This document shows positions 18,160 to 25,869 of a stretch of 64,000 nucleotides of DNA, piece after piece. Both the position numbers and the translations under genes were made by a program. The notes under the pieces are model-generated. The model was not told the DNA's origin, did no database searches, and saw only the letters and a list, made by a program, of their open reading frames with translations. This DNA is from Desulfurella amilsii. GTDB taxonomy: Bacteria > Campylobacterota_A > Desulfurellia > Desulfurellales > Desulfurellaceae. Each line of letters starts with the position of its first letter. The stretch's first letter is position 1. The stretch is from assembly GCF_002119425.1 (NCBI RefSeq), contig NZ_MDSU01000018.1, positions 518,501 to 582,500 of the forward strand, written 5' to 3'.

Positions 18160-20159
18160 AAGAAGAAGATTTTATAAATGATAAATTTTTACAAGATGCT
18201 TTATTTAGGCTCGAAACAAATTATTTTGAAAAAAGAAAGCACTTAGAAAAAATTTTTGACTATGAGTTGTATAAAAATCTCACACAAAAAATAAAGAAAA
18301 AAAATATAAATGCTTTAGAATCAAATACACAAAGCCTCATAAAAAATCTAAAGAAAAAAAATATAAATGTAATTTTTGCTGAAAATGCACACCAAGCTCA
18401 AGATGCTATGCTTAAAATATTACAAAATCACGACGCCAAATACGTTGTCAAATCAAAATCACTCACAACAGAAGAAATCCACCTAAATGAATTTTTAAAA
18501 CAAAATGGCATAGAAGCATACGAAACAGACCTTGGTGAGTGGCTTGTGCAAATTGCAAACCAACCAAGCTCCCACATGACAGCCCCTGCAATTCATATGT
18601 CGAAAGAAAAGATTTGCAATTTGCTCAATGAAAAGTTCTCAGAGAATCTCTCAAGCGATTTAGACGAGCTTGTGCAGTTTTCTAAAAACAAAATTAGAGA
18701 ATACTTTGATTATACGCGCATAGGTATTTTTGGATCAAATGTCGTATCGAAAGACGGTGTATTTTTTATTATAAGCAATGAGGGCAATGTAGAAAAGGTT
18801 TTGCTTAATGATGTTAATATTTGTATTGTAGGTATAGATAAAATCGTAAGCAATACACAAGAAGCGTTAAACATTGTTGATTTTCTACCAAAAGCCGCTA
18901 CTGCTCAGCTATCAACATCATATGTAGACTGTTTTGAAAAACCTTTTGGCGAATTTCATGTGATTTTGCTTGATAATGGCAGATCTACATTGTCAAAAAA
19001 TGCTGAGTTTTCACCAATTTTGCAATGCATAAGATGCGGTGCCTGTCAGAATGCCTGCTGTGTATATACTAGCGTAAGCGGCCTTGCCTTCAGAGGGGAT
19101 GCATATGCAGGCCCTATTGGCGTTTTATTATCTTATCTAACTGGATACAAAGACATTGGAGAGTTTGCAAATTTTTGTCTTGGTTGTATGGCTTGTGATT
19201 CAATCTGCTCAAGCAAAATACCCATACAGTCTTTAATTTTGAAAATTAAATCTCTGTACCCAATAAATAATATAATTAAAGATAAAATTTTAGACAGTCT
19301 CTCAAACTATTCTATTTTGCGTCTTTCCATTAGAATCTTGTCAAAGTTTTTTAAAAACCAAACGAAATTTGGCTTTAAAGCACCTGATGAGTATTTTGGG
19401 TTTGATTTTAGGGCTTTGCCAAAACCTAACAAAAGATCATTCGACCTAACAAAAACCCACAAATCAAGTGTGGGCTTGTTTGCAGGGTGCTCTGTTAATA
19501 TTTTTTATGAGGATTTAGGCAAAGATTGTTTAAATATAGGGAAAAAACTCAACATAAATGTTTCTGTGATAAAACAGCCTGCCTGCTGTGGCGCTGCTTG
19601 CTACTATAATGGAAAGCAATCTGAAGCCATAAATAGTGCAAAAAAAGTTTCAAATACAATAGAAAACTTCGATGAAGTGATTTTTTTAGATCCTCACTGC
19701 CAACACATGATCGATAGAGATTACTTTGAAATTGCAGGTATTGATCTTGAAGCAAACTTGCAAGATGCTAGCTCTTATTTTTTAAAAAAAATCAATAAAA
19801 CTCAAATAAAGCCAATGGGTAAAAAAATCACATACCACCACCCATGCCACTTACTAAGAGGTTTAAAAACCTCTCTAGAGCTTGAAGTTTTTTTAAGAGA
19901 AATTGAGCCTCAATTTGTAGAGCTAAATGAAAGTGATAAATGTTGCGGCTTTGCTGGGAGCTACTCTATCATGCACAAGGGTATATCAAAAAAACTCGTA
20001 GAAAGAAAAGCACAAAATATAATAAATACACACTCAGAAATTCTTATTACAGCGTGCCCGGGCTGCATTATGCAAATTGATGGCTATTTAAAAAACAAAG
20101 GTATTAATATAAAAGTAATGCATTTTGTCTCTTACTTAAATGCAATTTTAGGAGGATAA
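18156..20159 (+). CDS. Fused LutB/LutA-type Fe-S oxidoreductase (lactate utilisation)
   Basis: A 667-residue cytoplasmic protein joining parts that are separate in LutABC/GlcF systems. Residues about 60-280 form a LUD domain (e.g. LTTEEIHLNEFLKQNGIEAY, PSSHMTAPAIHMSKE). Two 4Fe-4S motifs follow, CIRCGACQNACC (about 290) and CLGCMACDSICS (about 340). Two CCG/heterodisulfide-reductase-like domains end the protein, with FAGCSVN...PACCGAAC (about 443-480) and HHPCHLL...DKCCGFAGS...CPGC (about 561-636). This architecture passes electrons from a lactate or glycolate dehydrogenase to a quinone or other carrier. The FAD-bearing GlcD-type subunit is not in the window. It is coupled to dnaE by a 4-nt overlap. 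The physiological donor is inferred only. Confidence 0.85.
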   Translation: MKEEDFINDKFLQDALFRLETNYFEKRKHLEKIFDYELYKNLTQKIKKKNINALESNTQSLIKNLKKKNINVIFAENAHQAQDAMLKILQNHDAKYVVKSKSLTTEEIHLNEFLKQNGIEAYETDLGEWLVQIANQPSSHMTAPAIHMSKEKICNLLNEKFSENLSSDLDELVQFSKNKIREYFDYTRIGIFGSNVVSKDGVFFIISNEGNVEKVLLNDVNICIVGIDKIVSNTQEALNIVDFLPKAATAQLSTSYVDCFEKPFGEFHVILLDNGRSTLSKNAEFSPILQCIRCGACQNACCVYTSVSGLAFRGDAYAGPIGVLLSYLTGYKDIGEFANFCLGCMACDSICSSKIPIQSLILKIKSLYPINNIIKDKILDSLSNYSILRLSIRILSKFFKNQTKFGFKAPDEYFGFDFRALPKPNKRSFDLTKTHKSSVGLFAGCSVNIFYEDLGKDCLNIGKKLNINVSVIKQPACCGAACYYNGKQSEAINSAKKVSNTIENFDEVIFLDPHCQHMIDRDYFEIAGIDLEANLQDASSYFLKKINKTQIKPMGKKITYHHPCHLLRGLKTSLELEVFLREIEPQFVELNESDKCCGFAGSYSIMHKGISKKLVERKAQNIINTHSEILITACPGCIMQIDGYLKNKGINIKVMHFVSYLNAILGG

Positions 20160-20161
20160 AC

Positions 20162-20686
20162 ATGAAAGAAAAAGGCTATGTGCAGGTATACACGGGAAAT
20201 GGCAAAGGCAAAACAACCGCTGCTATTGGTTTAGCCATAAGAGCCCTGGGGGCTGGTTTGAGAGTATTGTTTGTGCAATTTGTTAAAGGTTTACCATACA
20301 GTGAACACATTGCGCTTTCGAGGTTTGAAAATCTCACTATAAAGCAGTTCGGCAGACCAGAATTTATTCATTCCAAACCCTCTTTGGAAGATATACAAGC
20401 TGGGAAAGACGGTTATAATTTTGTCATGGATATTTTTAAGAATAGCAGCACAGCTTACGATGTTGTTATTTTAGATGAAGCAAATATTGCTGTATTTTTT
20501 GACCTTTTCAGCGACGATGATCTCTTAGAGCTCATCAAGAAAAAACCTCAAAATACAGAACTTGTAATAACTGGCAGATACGCCACTCAAAAAATCATTG
20601 ATGCAGCCGATTTAGTTACAGAAATGAAAGAAATAAAACACTACTACTCACAAGGTGTAATAGCCAGAGATGGCATAGAAAAGTAA
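20162..20686 (+). CDS. cobO: Cob(I)yrinic acid a,c-diamide adenosyltransferase
   Basis: A 174-residue enzyme (CobO/BtuR family) that transfers the adenosyl group of ATP to cobalt in corrinoids. The P-loop is GNGKGKTTAAIGLAIRALGAG (residues 12-32; shown as GNGKGKTTAAIG). FVQFVKG, VILDEANIAV and LVITGRYA are all conserved. GGAGG lies 5 nt before the ATG. The stop codon is directly followed by the stop of the convergent modC-like gene with no spacer and no visible terminator. Confidence 0.95.
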   Translation: MKEKGYVQVYTGNGKGKTTAAIGLAIRALGAGLRVLFVQFVKGLPYSEHIALSRFENLTIKQFGRPEFIHSKPSLEDIQAGKDGYNFVMDIFKNSSTAYDVVILDEANIAVFFDLFSDDDLLELIKKKPQNTELVITGRYATQKIIDAADLVTEMKEIKHYYSQGVIARDGIEK

Positions 20687-21550
20687 TTAGTCAAGCAGGA
20701 CCTTTTTTAATGAAAAATTAAACGCTTTGGTTGTTATCAGTATTTTATCTCCAATAGAGAGGTTTAAAAATTGTTCTGTGTTTGCTGGCATATGAACTAT
20801 GCTGTTTCCAATTAACACTTTTAGCATACCAAAAAGGTCTCCAGGTTTTTTATCAATCACTGTCCCAAAAATATTCACATTGTTTGCATCAATATCAAAA
20901 ATTGTTTGAGGATCGCCGTGTTTTGTAATTTTTCCGTTATTTATGAAAAAAACATGATCGCTTAGTTTTGCAACTTCAGAAATATCATGGCTTACCATTA
21001 TTGAAGTAATATTGAATTTTTTTTGTAAAAGCAGCAACTCATCCTGCAAGTTTACCCTCAATGGCAAATCCAAAGCAGACATAGGCTCATCCAAAAGTAA
21101 CAATTTTGGTTTTCTTGCAAAAGCCCTAATAAGTGCAAGCCTTTGTTTTTGACCACCGGATAGAAGACTGATTTTTTGGTTTTTATACTCTTTCAAATGC
21201 ACAAGTTCAAGTAATTCGTCTACGACATTTAAGTCTTTTTTTGATTCTAGCGCAAACTCGATATTTTTTCCTACACTCATATTTTCGAACAAAGCATAGT
21301 CTTGAAAAACAAAACCAATTTTTCTCAACCTGACAGGCAAACTTATGTTGTCCTTGCTTGAAAACCACACCTCATTATCAACGCAAATGTAGCCCCAATC
21401 TGGCTTGTCAAGCCCAGCTATAAGACGCAATATTGTAGTTTTGCCTGCACCTGATGGCCCAAAAATCGATATAAAATTATTACTTTTTATGGTTAAATCC
21501 ACATTCAACTCAAATGTAAAAAGTTTCTTTTTTAATTTAATTTCTATCAT
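20687..21550 (-). CDS. modC: Molybdate/tungstate-type ABC transporter ATP-binding protein
   Basis: About 287 residues. Walker A is GPSGAGKTTILRL (about 35), the ABC signature is LLSGGQKQRLALIRA, Walker B is LLLLDEPMSALDL, and the H-loop is MVSHDISEVAKL. A short TOBE-like tail (about 225-287, with GDLFGMLKVLIGNS) is typical of ModC/WtpC. It energises the ModB permease. An in-frame TTG at 21559 is the alternative start; ATG at 21550 is preferred. It overlaps modB by 14 nt. No periplasmic binding protein gene (ModA) is found nearby, so sulfate or tungstate cannot be excluded. Confidence 0.85.
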   Translation of the reverse strand: MIEIKLKKKLFTFELNVDLTIKSNNFISIFGPSGAGKTTILRLIAGLDKPDWGYICVDNEVWFSSKDNISLPVRLRKIGFVFQDYALFENMSVGKNIEFALESKKDLNVVDELLELVHLKEYKNQKISLLSGGQKQRLALIRAFARKPKLLLLDEPMSALDLPLRVNLQDELLLLQKKFNITSIMVSHDISEVAKLSDHVFFINNGKITKHGDPQTIFDIDANNVNIFGTVIDKKPGDLFGMLKVLIGNSIVHMPANTEQFLNLSIGDKILITTKAFNFSLKKVLLD

Positions 21551-22211
21551 TTGATACAAACTTTTTATTCAAAAAAAACACAAACATCAAAAAACTCAAA
21601 GACACTAAAGACAACAGAAATGAGTAAAAATTTGCCAATTTATAATTAAGTGCCATTGAAGCATCAAAAATTGCAATTGAAGCAACCTTAGTAACACCTG
21701 GAATATTACCACCAATCATTAAAACAACACCAAATTCGCCAATTGTATGCACAAATGTTAAAACAACTGCACTCAAAATAGAAGGCTTTATATTTGGCAA
21801 TAATACTTTAAAAAATGTTTCAAGCTTTGTTTTGCCCAAAGTGTATGCTGCTTCTTTAAGCGATTTTGGCAAAGCCCTAAAACCAGAAACTAAAGGGTTT
21901 ACCATAAAAGGAAAACTATAAAGAATACTTCCAACAACAAGGCCAGAAAAACTAAAAACTATTTTAATACCAAAATACTCAAGCAATTTTCCCAAAAAAG
22001 AAGCGGGGCTAAAGAGTACTAGCATGTAAAAACCCAACACAATCGGAGGTAAAAATAATGGTATATTTACCAAAGCTTCGTATAAAAACCGCAAAGGCGA
22101 ATTTGTATATGCCAAAAAATATGCTACAAAAATGCCGATAAGAAACAACACGATTGTGGCAATAGTTGCCAACTTAAATGTTAAATACAGAGGCAGCAAA
22201 AAATCACCCAC
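21537..22211 (-). CDS. modB: Molybdate/tungstate-type ABC permease
   Basis: About 224 residues with five or six membrane segments. The cytoplasmic EAA loop reads EAAYTLGKTKLETFFKVLLP (about residues 135-154), with the conserved Gly, and the C-terminal HTIGEFGVVLMIGG is a hallmark of ModB/CysTW permeases. The start is best placed at GTG 22211, which has GAGG 6 nt upstream; a TTG at 22223 is also possible. It overlaps the upstream TOBE gene by 8 nt and modC by 14 nt. Confidence 0.85.
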   Translation of the reverse strand: MGDFLLPLYLTFKLATIATIVLFLIGIFVAYFLAYTNSPLRFLYEALVNIPLFLPPIVLGFYMLVLFSPASFLGKLLEYFGIKIVFSFSGLVVGSILYSFPFMVNPLVSGFRALPKSLKEAAYTLGKTKLETFFKVLLPNIKPSILSAVVLTFVHTIGEFGVVLMIGGNIPGVTKVASIAIFDASMALNYKLANFYSFLLSLVSLSFLMFVFFLNKKFVSNDRN

Positions 22212-22596
22212 AAAAAACCTCAACAGAAAGCGCTTTTACTAAAAAATAAACCCCATCATTAATTTTAATATTTAATTTTCTTAGAGACCTTTGCGTTATC
22301 AGGCTATAAAGCGATTTTTCCTTATAGGAAAGCTCAAACCTAGCAAGCAAACTGTCATTTTCTATGTTTTTTACAATTGCTTTATGAATGTTGGAAATAC
22401 TAATCTCTGGGCATATTTCTTTTGCTATGCTTATATCTCCTTCACGAAACCGTAACTTAACATTACTTCCTGTCTTGTATCCATTGTGCAACTGAAGTGC
22501 AAAAAATATATCACCATCTACATTAATCTCAAAAAAATACACACCATTTGCATACCTAATATCTTGTAATATACCCTCAAGTTCATTAATCATCAT
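22204..22596 (-). CDS. TOBE/Mop-type oxyanion-binding protein
   Basis: About 130 residues with two consecutive TOBE-like beta domains; FREGDISIAKEICPEISISNIHKAIV is split here: FREGDISIAKE, then SISNIHKAIV, which resembles the TOBE boundary of ModE/ModC. Such proteins bind molybdate or tungstate in the cytoplasm. It lacks an HTH, so it is not a ModE regulator. It heads the operon with modB and modC. Tandem ATGs lie at 22596 and 22593. A perfect TATAAT ends 9 nt before the first, so the mRNA may be leaderless; no Shine-Dalgarno exists. Confidence 0.65.
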   Translation of the reverse strand: MMINELEGILQDIRYANGVYFFEINVDGDIFFALQLHNGYKTGSNVKLRFREGDISIAKEICPEISISNIHKAIVKNIENDSLLARFELSYKEKSLYSLITQRSLRKLNIKINDGVYFLVKALSVEVFCG

Positions 22597-22605
22597 ATTG
22601 GGTAT

Positions 22606-22634
22606 ATTATACAATATATATCGCTATAAGTCAA
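22606..22634 (-). promoter_or_regulatory. Promoter of the TOBE-modB-modC operon
   Basis: TTGACT (22629-22634) and TATAAT (22606-22611) on the minus strand are exactly 17 bp apart. The predicted transcription start falls 0-3 nt before the ATG at 22596. Confidence 0.7.
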
Positions 22635-22639
22635 GCAGT

Positions 22640-22653
22640 CTAAGCCTAACTAA
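22640..22653. promoter_or_regulatory. Possible DtxR-type box between mod and feo operons
   Basis: CTAAGCCTAACTAA resembles half of the IdeR/DtxR consensus (TTAGGTTAGSCTAACCTAA) and lies just upstream of the mod -35 box. A further TTAGCCTA occurs at 22704-22711. Both are imperfect; they gain weight because a DtxR-family gene lies downstream. Confidence 0.35.
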
Positions 22654-22729
22654 TTCTTTTTTAATACTGTGATTACTTACTAAACGAGTTTATTTAAATT
22701 TCGTTAGCCTATTTTAAAAAATTTTTTAC

Positions 22730-22757
22730 TTGACAAATTGTTAGATTTATCTAATAT
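22730..22757 (+). promoter_or_regulatory. Promoter of the feo operon
   Basis: A consensus TTGACA (22730-22735) and TAATAT (22752-22757) are 16 bp apart. The start would fall near 22764, leaving a leader of about 22 nt that carries GGAGG. Confidence 0.65.
22741..22754. promoter_or_regulatory. DtxR-type palindrome overlapping the feo -10 box
   Basis: TTAGAT-TT-ATCTAA is a perfect 14-bp palindrome in the spacer and the first bases of the -10 box. TTAG...CTAA ends are typical of DtxR/IdeR/MntR operators. A metal-bound repressor here would block the promoter; the second gene of the operon encodes such a repressor. Confidence 0.6.
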
Positions 22758-22785
22758 TATTCGTAGGTTCTATTTTGGAGGTCTC

Positions 22786-23004
22786 ATGAAAGAATACATA
22801 CTGCATCTTTTACGAAAGCAAAAAAGTCTTACATTCGACAATCTGTTGAAAAAAACAAACCTTAGGCGGGAAATTTTGCTACAAGTTATATTTAAACTTG
22901 CAAAGGAAAATAAAATCTACTTTATAGATTTATCCAAAGCAAGTCAAAACAGCTGTTCAATGTGCAGTGCAAAAATTTTTTGTGAAAAAAAGGAGGCAAA
23001 ATGA
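22786..23004 (+). CDS. FeoC-like winged-helix protein with C-terminal cysteines
   Basis: A 72-residue protein. The first 50 residues form a winged-helix-like segment (LRKQKSLTFDNLLKKTNLR, KLAKENKIYFI). The C terminus has CSMCSAKIFC, three cysteines that could hold an Fe-S cluster, as in FeoC proteins of ferrous-iron systems. ATG at 22786 is chosen because GGAGG (22777-22781) precedes it; a TTG start further upstream (22738) would begin inside the promoter. It is the first gene of the feo operon and overlaps the DtxR gene by 4 nt. Assignment as FeoC rests on position and cysteines. Confidence 0.65.
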   Translation: MKEYILHLLRKQKSLTFDNLLKKTNLRREILLQVIFKLAKENKIYFIDLSKASQNSCSMCSAKIFCEKKEAK

Positions 23005-23645
23005 CTTATTTAAGTGAAACCCAAGAGGATTATTTGCTTGATATTTTAGAGCAAACCACAATGCATACAGTTGCACGCATTAAGGATATTGCAAGATCAC
23101 GTAGCGTTAGCTTGCCTACTGTTGTAAGTGCAATAAAAACACTCGCCGAAAAAAACATCATAAATCACCAAAAGTACGGATATATCACACTTACAGATTA
23201 TGGTATAGAGCTTGCAAAAAATCTGCTTGAGCGCAAAAAAAACATACTGAAATTTTTGACTTTTACACTGGGCATTCAAGAGGATACCGCAATTGTCGAT
23301 GCACACAAACTAGAGCATGATTTATCAAAAGAAACCTATAATAGTCTTATTAAACTAACAAGCTTTTTTGCAGCAAACCTGCATATAAAAGAGCAGTTTG
23401 AAAAATTTTCAAAAAAGGAAGCGTATATGAGGTTAAGTGAAATAAATGTTGGTGAGACAGCTAAAATAGTCAAAATAGAAAACTCATCCATAAAAGGCAA
23501 GCTACTTTCTATGGGCACAACGCCTGGTACAATAATTAAAGTAGAAAGAGTAGCACCTCTTGGCGATCCTATAGAAGTAACTTTGTTAGGTTACCATTTA
23601 ACGCTAAGAAAAGACGAAGCGGAAAAAATAATTGTTGAGAGGTGA
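23001..23645 (+). CDS. DtxR-family metal-dependent repressor with FeoA-like domain
   Basis: A 214-residue DtxR/MntR-type regulator. An N-terminal winged helix (LSETQEDYLLDILEQ, TVARIKDIARSRSVSLPTVV) is followed by the dimerisation and metal domain (DAHKLEHDLSKETYN, about residues 96-110) and a C-terminal SH3/FeoA-like domain (LSEINVGETAKIV to the end, about 143-214). In DtxR the metal-site Cys-102 lies three residues before the Glu-His pair; here that position is His, so the metal site differs. It is encoded inside the feo operon, with a palindromic operator in the promoter, so autoregulation by Fe(II) or Mn(II) is likely. Confidence 0.88.
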   Translation: MTYLSETQEDYLLDILEQTTMHTVARIKDIARSRSVSLPTVVSAIKTLAEKNIINHQKYGYITLTDYGIELAKNLLERKKNILKFLTFTLGIQEDTAIVDAHKLEHDLSKETYNSLIKLTSFFAANLHIKEQFEKFSKKEAYMRLSEINVGETAKIVKIENSSIKGKLLSMGTTPGTIIKVERVAPLGDPIEVTLLGYHLTLRKDEAEKIIVER

Positions 23646-23649
23646 AGCT

Positions 23650-23871
23650 ATGCCACTTATTTTAGCTAACGAAAATATTGAGTACAAAGTTGTAAGAATA
23701 GAGGGTGGGCATGGTTCGAACACAAAGTTTTTAGAAATGGGTTTAGTGCCAGGTACAAAACTTAAAGTAATTTATAATGCAAAAGGGCCCATTATTGTAT
23801 CAATTAACGGCTCAAAGTATGCACTAGGCAAAGGATTAGCTTCTAAAATAATAGTCAGGGAGGCTGTATGA
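23650..23871 (+). CDS. feoA: Ferrous iron transport accessory protein FeoA
   Basis: A 73-residue SH3-like protein. FLEMGLVPGTKLKVIYNAKGP (split: FLEMGLVPGTKL) and the ending GLASKIIV match FeoA. It works with FeoB at the cytoplasmic face. ATG at 23650 has GAGAGGTGA upstream; a TTG at 23632 is less likely. It is the second SH3-type FeoA domain in this operon, after the one fused to the DtxR protein. It overlaps feoB by 4 nt. Confidence 0.92.
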   Translation: MPLILANENIEYKVVRIEGGHGSNTKFLEMGLVPGTKLKVIYNAKGPIIVSINGSKYALGKGLASKIIVREAV

Positions 23872-25859
23872 AAAGTTTTAATATTGCGCTGATTGGAAAC
23901 CCCAATGTTGGAAAATCTGCAATATTTAATGAATTAACAGGCGCAAGCGCACATGTGGGCAATTGGCCTGGTGTTACAGTTGAAAAAAAAGTAGGCAAAT
24001 TCACTTATCTTGACACAGAAATTAATGTGGTAGATTTACCTGGCATTTACAGCTTAAGTGCAGACTCAATTGATGAGCGCATAGCAAGAGACTACATAGT
24101 TAAGCAAAAACCAGATTTAGTTGTTTGCATTGCAGATTCTACAAATTTAGTAAGAAATTTATACCTATTTGTATTATTAAAAGAACTCGGTGCTAAAACC
24201 CTGCTTGCACTCAATATGATAGATCTTGTAAAAAACAAACTTGAAATAGATGATGCAAAATTATCTCAAAGCCTTAAAACACGCATTGTTAAAACATCTG
24301 CTACAAAAAAAATCGGCATAGATAAGCTCAAAGAAGCAATATTTGACGAACTACATCACGCTGAAGAAGAACTATTTGTTGATTACGGTAGCGATATTGA
24401 ACGCTCAATTGAAAAGATTAAAAATTTACTAGAGGACATAGATTTGCCACAAAATAAACGTTTTTTAGCAGTAAAACTTTTAGAACAGGATGCGGCTATT
24501 ACAGAAGAACTAAAGAAATTGCAAAAAGATAATATTGTTGAAAATGCACTACTAGAGATAAATAACTTAGAAAAAATATACCCTGATTTGCAAACAGAAA
24601 TAATAGAAAAAAGATACGCTCTTATAGAAGGGACTGTCAAAAACACGACAAAGCATTTAGTAAGCATTGAAGACAGGCTAACCCTATCGGATAAAATAGA
24701 TAAAATTGTAACAAATAGGTATTTAGGCATACCTATTTTTGCCATTGCAATGTTAATAGTCTTTGAAGCAACATTTAAGCTCGGAGGTTTTTTTGCCGGT
24801 TACATTGAGCAATCCTTCGGGTGGTTTGGCGAGGCTTCAGCGCAATACATTCATAATCCGGTTTTACAATCATTTGTTAAAGATGGGTTAATTGGAGGTG
24901 TTGGCACGGTAATTGTTTTTTTGCCAAATATACTAATTTTGTTTTTGTTTTTATCTTTCTTGGAAGATGTAGGCTATATGGCAAGGGCCGCATTTGTAAT
25001 GGATAAGCTCATGCATAGCATTGGTCTTCCTGGTAGAGCTTTTATACCGCTAATATTGGGTTTTGGGTGCAATGTCCCAGCAATTATGGCAACTCGCACA
25101 ATTGCCGATGAAAAAGACAGACTGCTTACAATTCTTATAAACCCTTTTATTTCTTGCACAGCTAGGTTACCCATTTATGTGCTTTTAACGAGTATTTTCT
25201 TTAGCAATAAAAATCCCGCACTAATTATATTTTCTCTTTATACTTTGGGCATAATTGTTGCAGTAGCGTCTGCAAAATTATTTAGAAGCACAATCCCAAA
25301 GCTTAAAGGCAAGGTTTCATTTTTAATAATGGAACTTCCTATTTATAGACTGCCCACTGTAAGAGCACTAGCGCTGCACTCATGGGAGAAAACAAGGGAA
25401 TTTTTGAAAAAAGCAGGTACAATCATACTTTTTGGCGTTATATTAGTATGGTTGCTCTCTAGCTTACCATTTGGCGTAGAGTATGCAAGTGAAAAATCAT
25501 ATGTAGGCGTTTTAGGTAAATTCTTTGCACCAATTTTATCACCCGTCGGGTTTGGTTTTTGGCAAGCGGCCGTTGCTTTATTTTTTGGACTTTTGGCAAA
25601 AGAAACGGTTGTTGGCACAATGGGCACACTTTTTGGCGGGGAAGATAAACTATCAAGCACACTACCACACTTGATGGACCCTTTAAGTGCCTATGCTTTT
25701 ATGGTAATGAGCTTGTTGTATATCCCATGCCTTGCCACAATCGGTGTAATTTATAGAGAAACCAGCTCTTTCAAATGGACTGCATTTAGCGTAGCTTACA
25801 GTTTGTTTATAGGCTGGGTCAGCGCGTTTTTAATCTACCAAATAGGATCAATATTTTAA
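23868..25859 (+). CDS. feoB: Ferrous iron transporter FeoB
   Basis: A 663-residue inner-membrane Fe(II) transporter with an N-terminal GTPase domain: G1 GNPNVGKSAIFN (residues 9-20), G2 region PGVTVEKK, G3 DLPGIYSL, G4 NMID. A helical GDI-like domain follows (about 165-270), then membrane domains with the gate motifs GFGCNVPAIMATR and CTARLPIYVLL, containing the conserved Cys residues, and FFGLLAKETVVGTMG. Length is on the short side of the family (650-770) but complete. The next gene, a porin, starts 10 nt later. Confidence 0.96.
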   Translation: MKSFNIALIGNPNVGKSAIFNELTGASAHVGNWPGVTVEKKVGKFTYLDTEINVVDLPGIYSLSADSIDERIARDYIVKQKPDLVVCIADSTNLVRNLYLFVLLKELGAKTLLALNMIDLVKNKLEIDDAKLSQSLKTRIVKTSATKKIGIDKLKEAIFDELHHAEEELFVDYGSDIERSIEKIKNLLEDIDLPQNKRFLAVKLLEQDAAITEELKKLQKDNIVENALLEINNLEKIYPDLQTEIIEKRYALIEGTVKNTTKHLVSIEDRLTLSDKIDKIVTNRYLGIPIFAIAMLIVFEATFKLGGFFAGYIEQSFGWFGEASAQYIHNPVLQSFVKDGLIGGVGTVIVFLPNILILFLFLSFLEDVGYMARAAFVMDKLMHSIGLPGRAFIPLILGFGCNVPAIMATRTIADEKDRLLTILINPFISCTARLPIYVLLTSIFFSNKNPALIIFSLYTLGIIVAVASAKLFRSTIPKLKGKVSFLIMELPIYRLPTVRALALHSWEKTREFLKKAGTIILFGVILVWLLSSLPFGVEYASEKSYVGVLGKFFAPILSPVGFGFWQAAVALFFGLLAKETVVGTMGTLFGGEDKLSSTLPHLMDPLSAYAFMVMSLLYIPCLATIGVIYRETSSFKWTAFSVAYSLFIGWVSAFLIYQIGSIF

Positions 25860-25869
25860 GGAGGATAAG

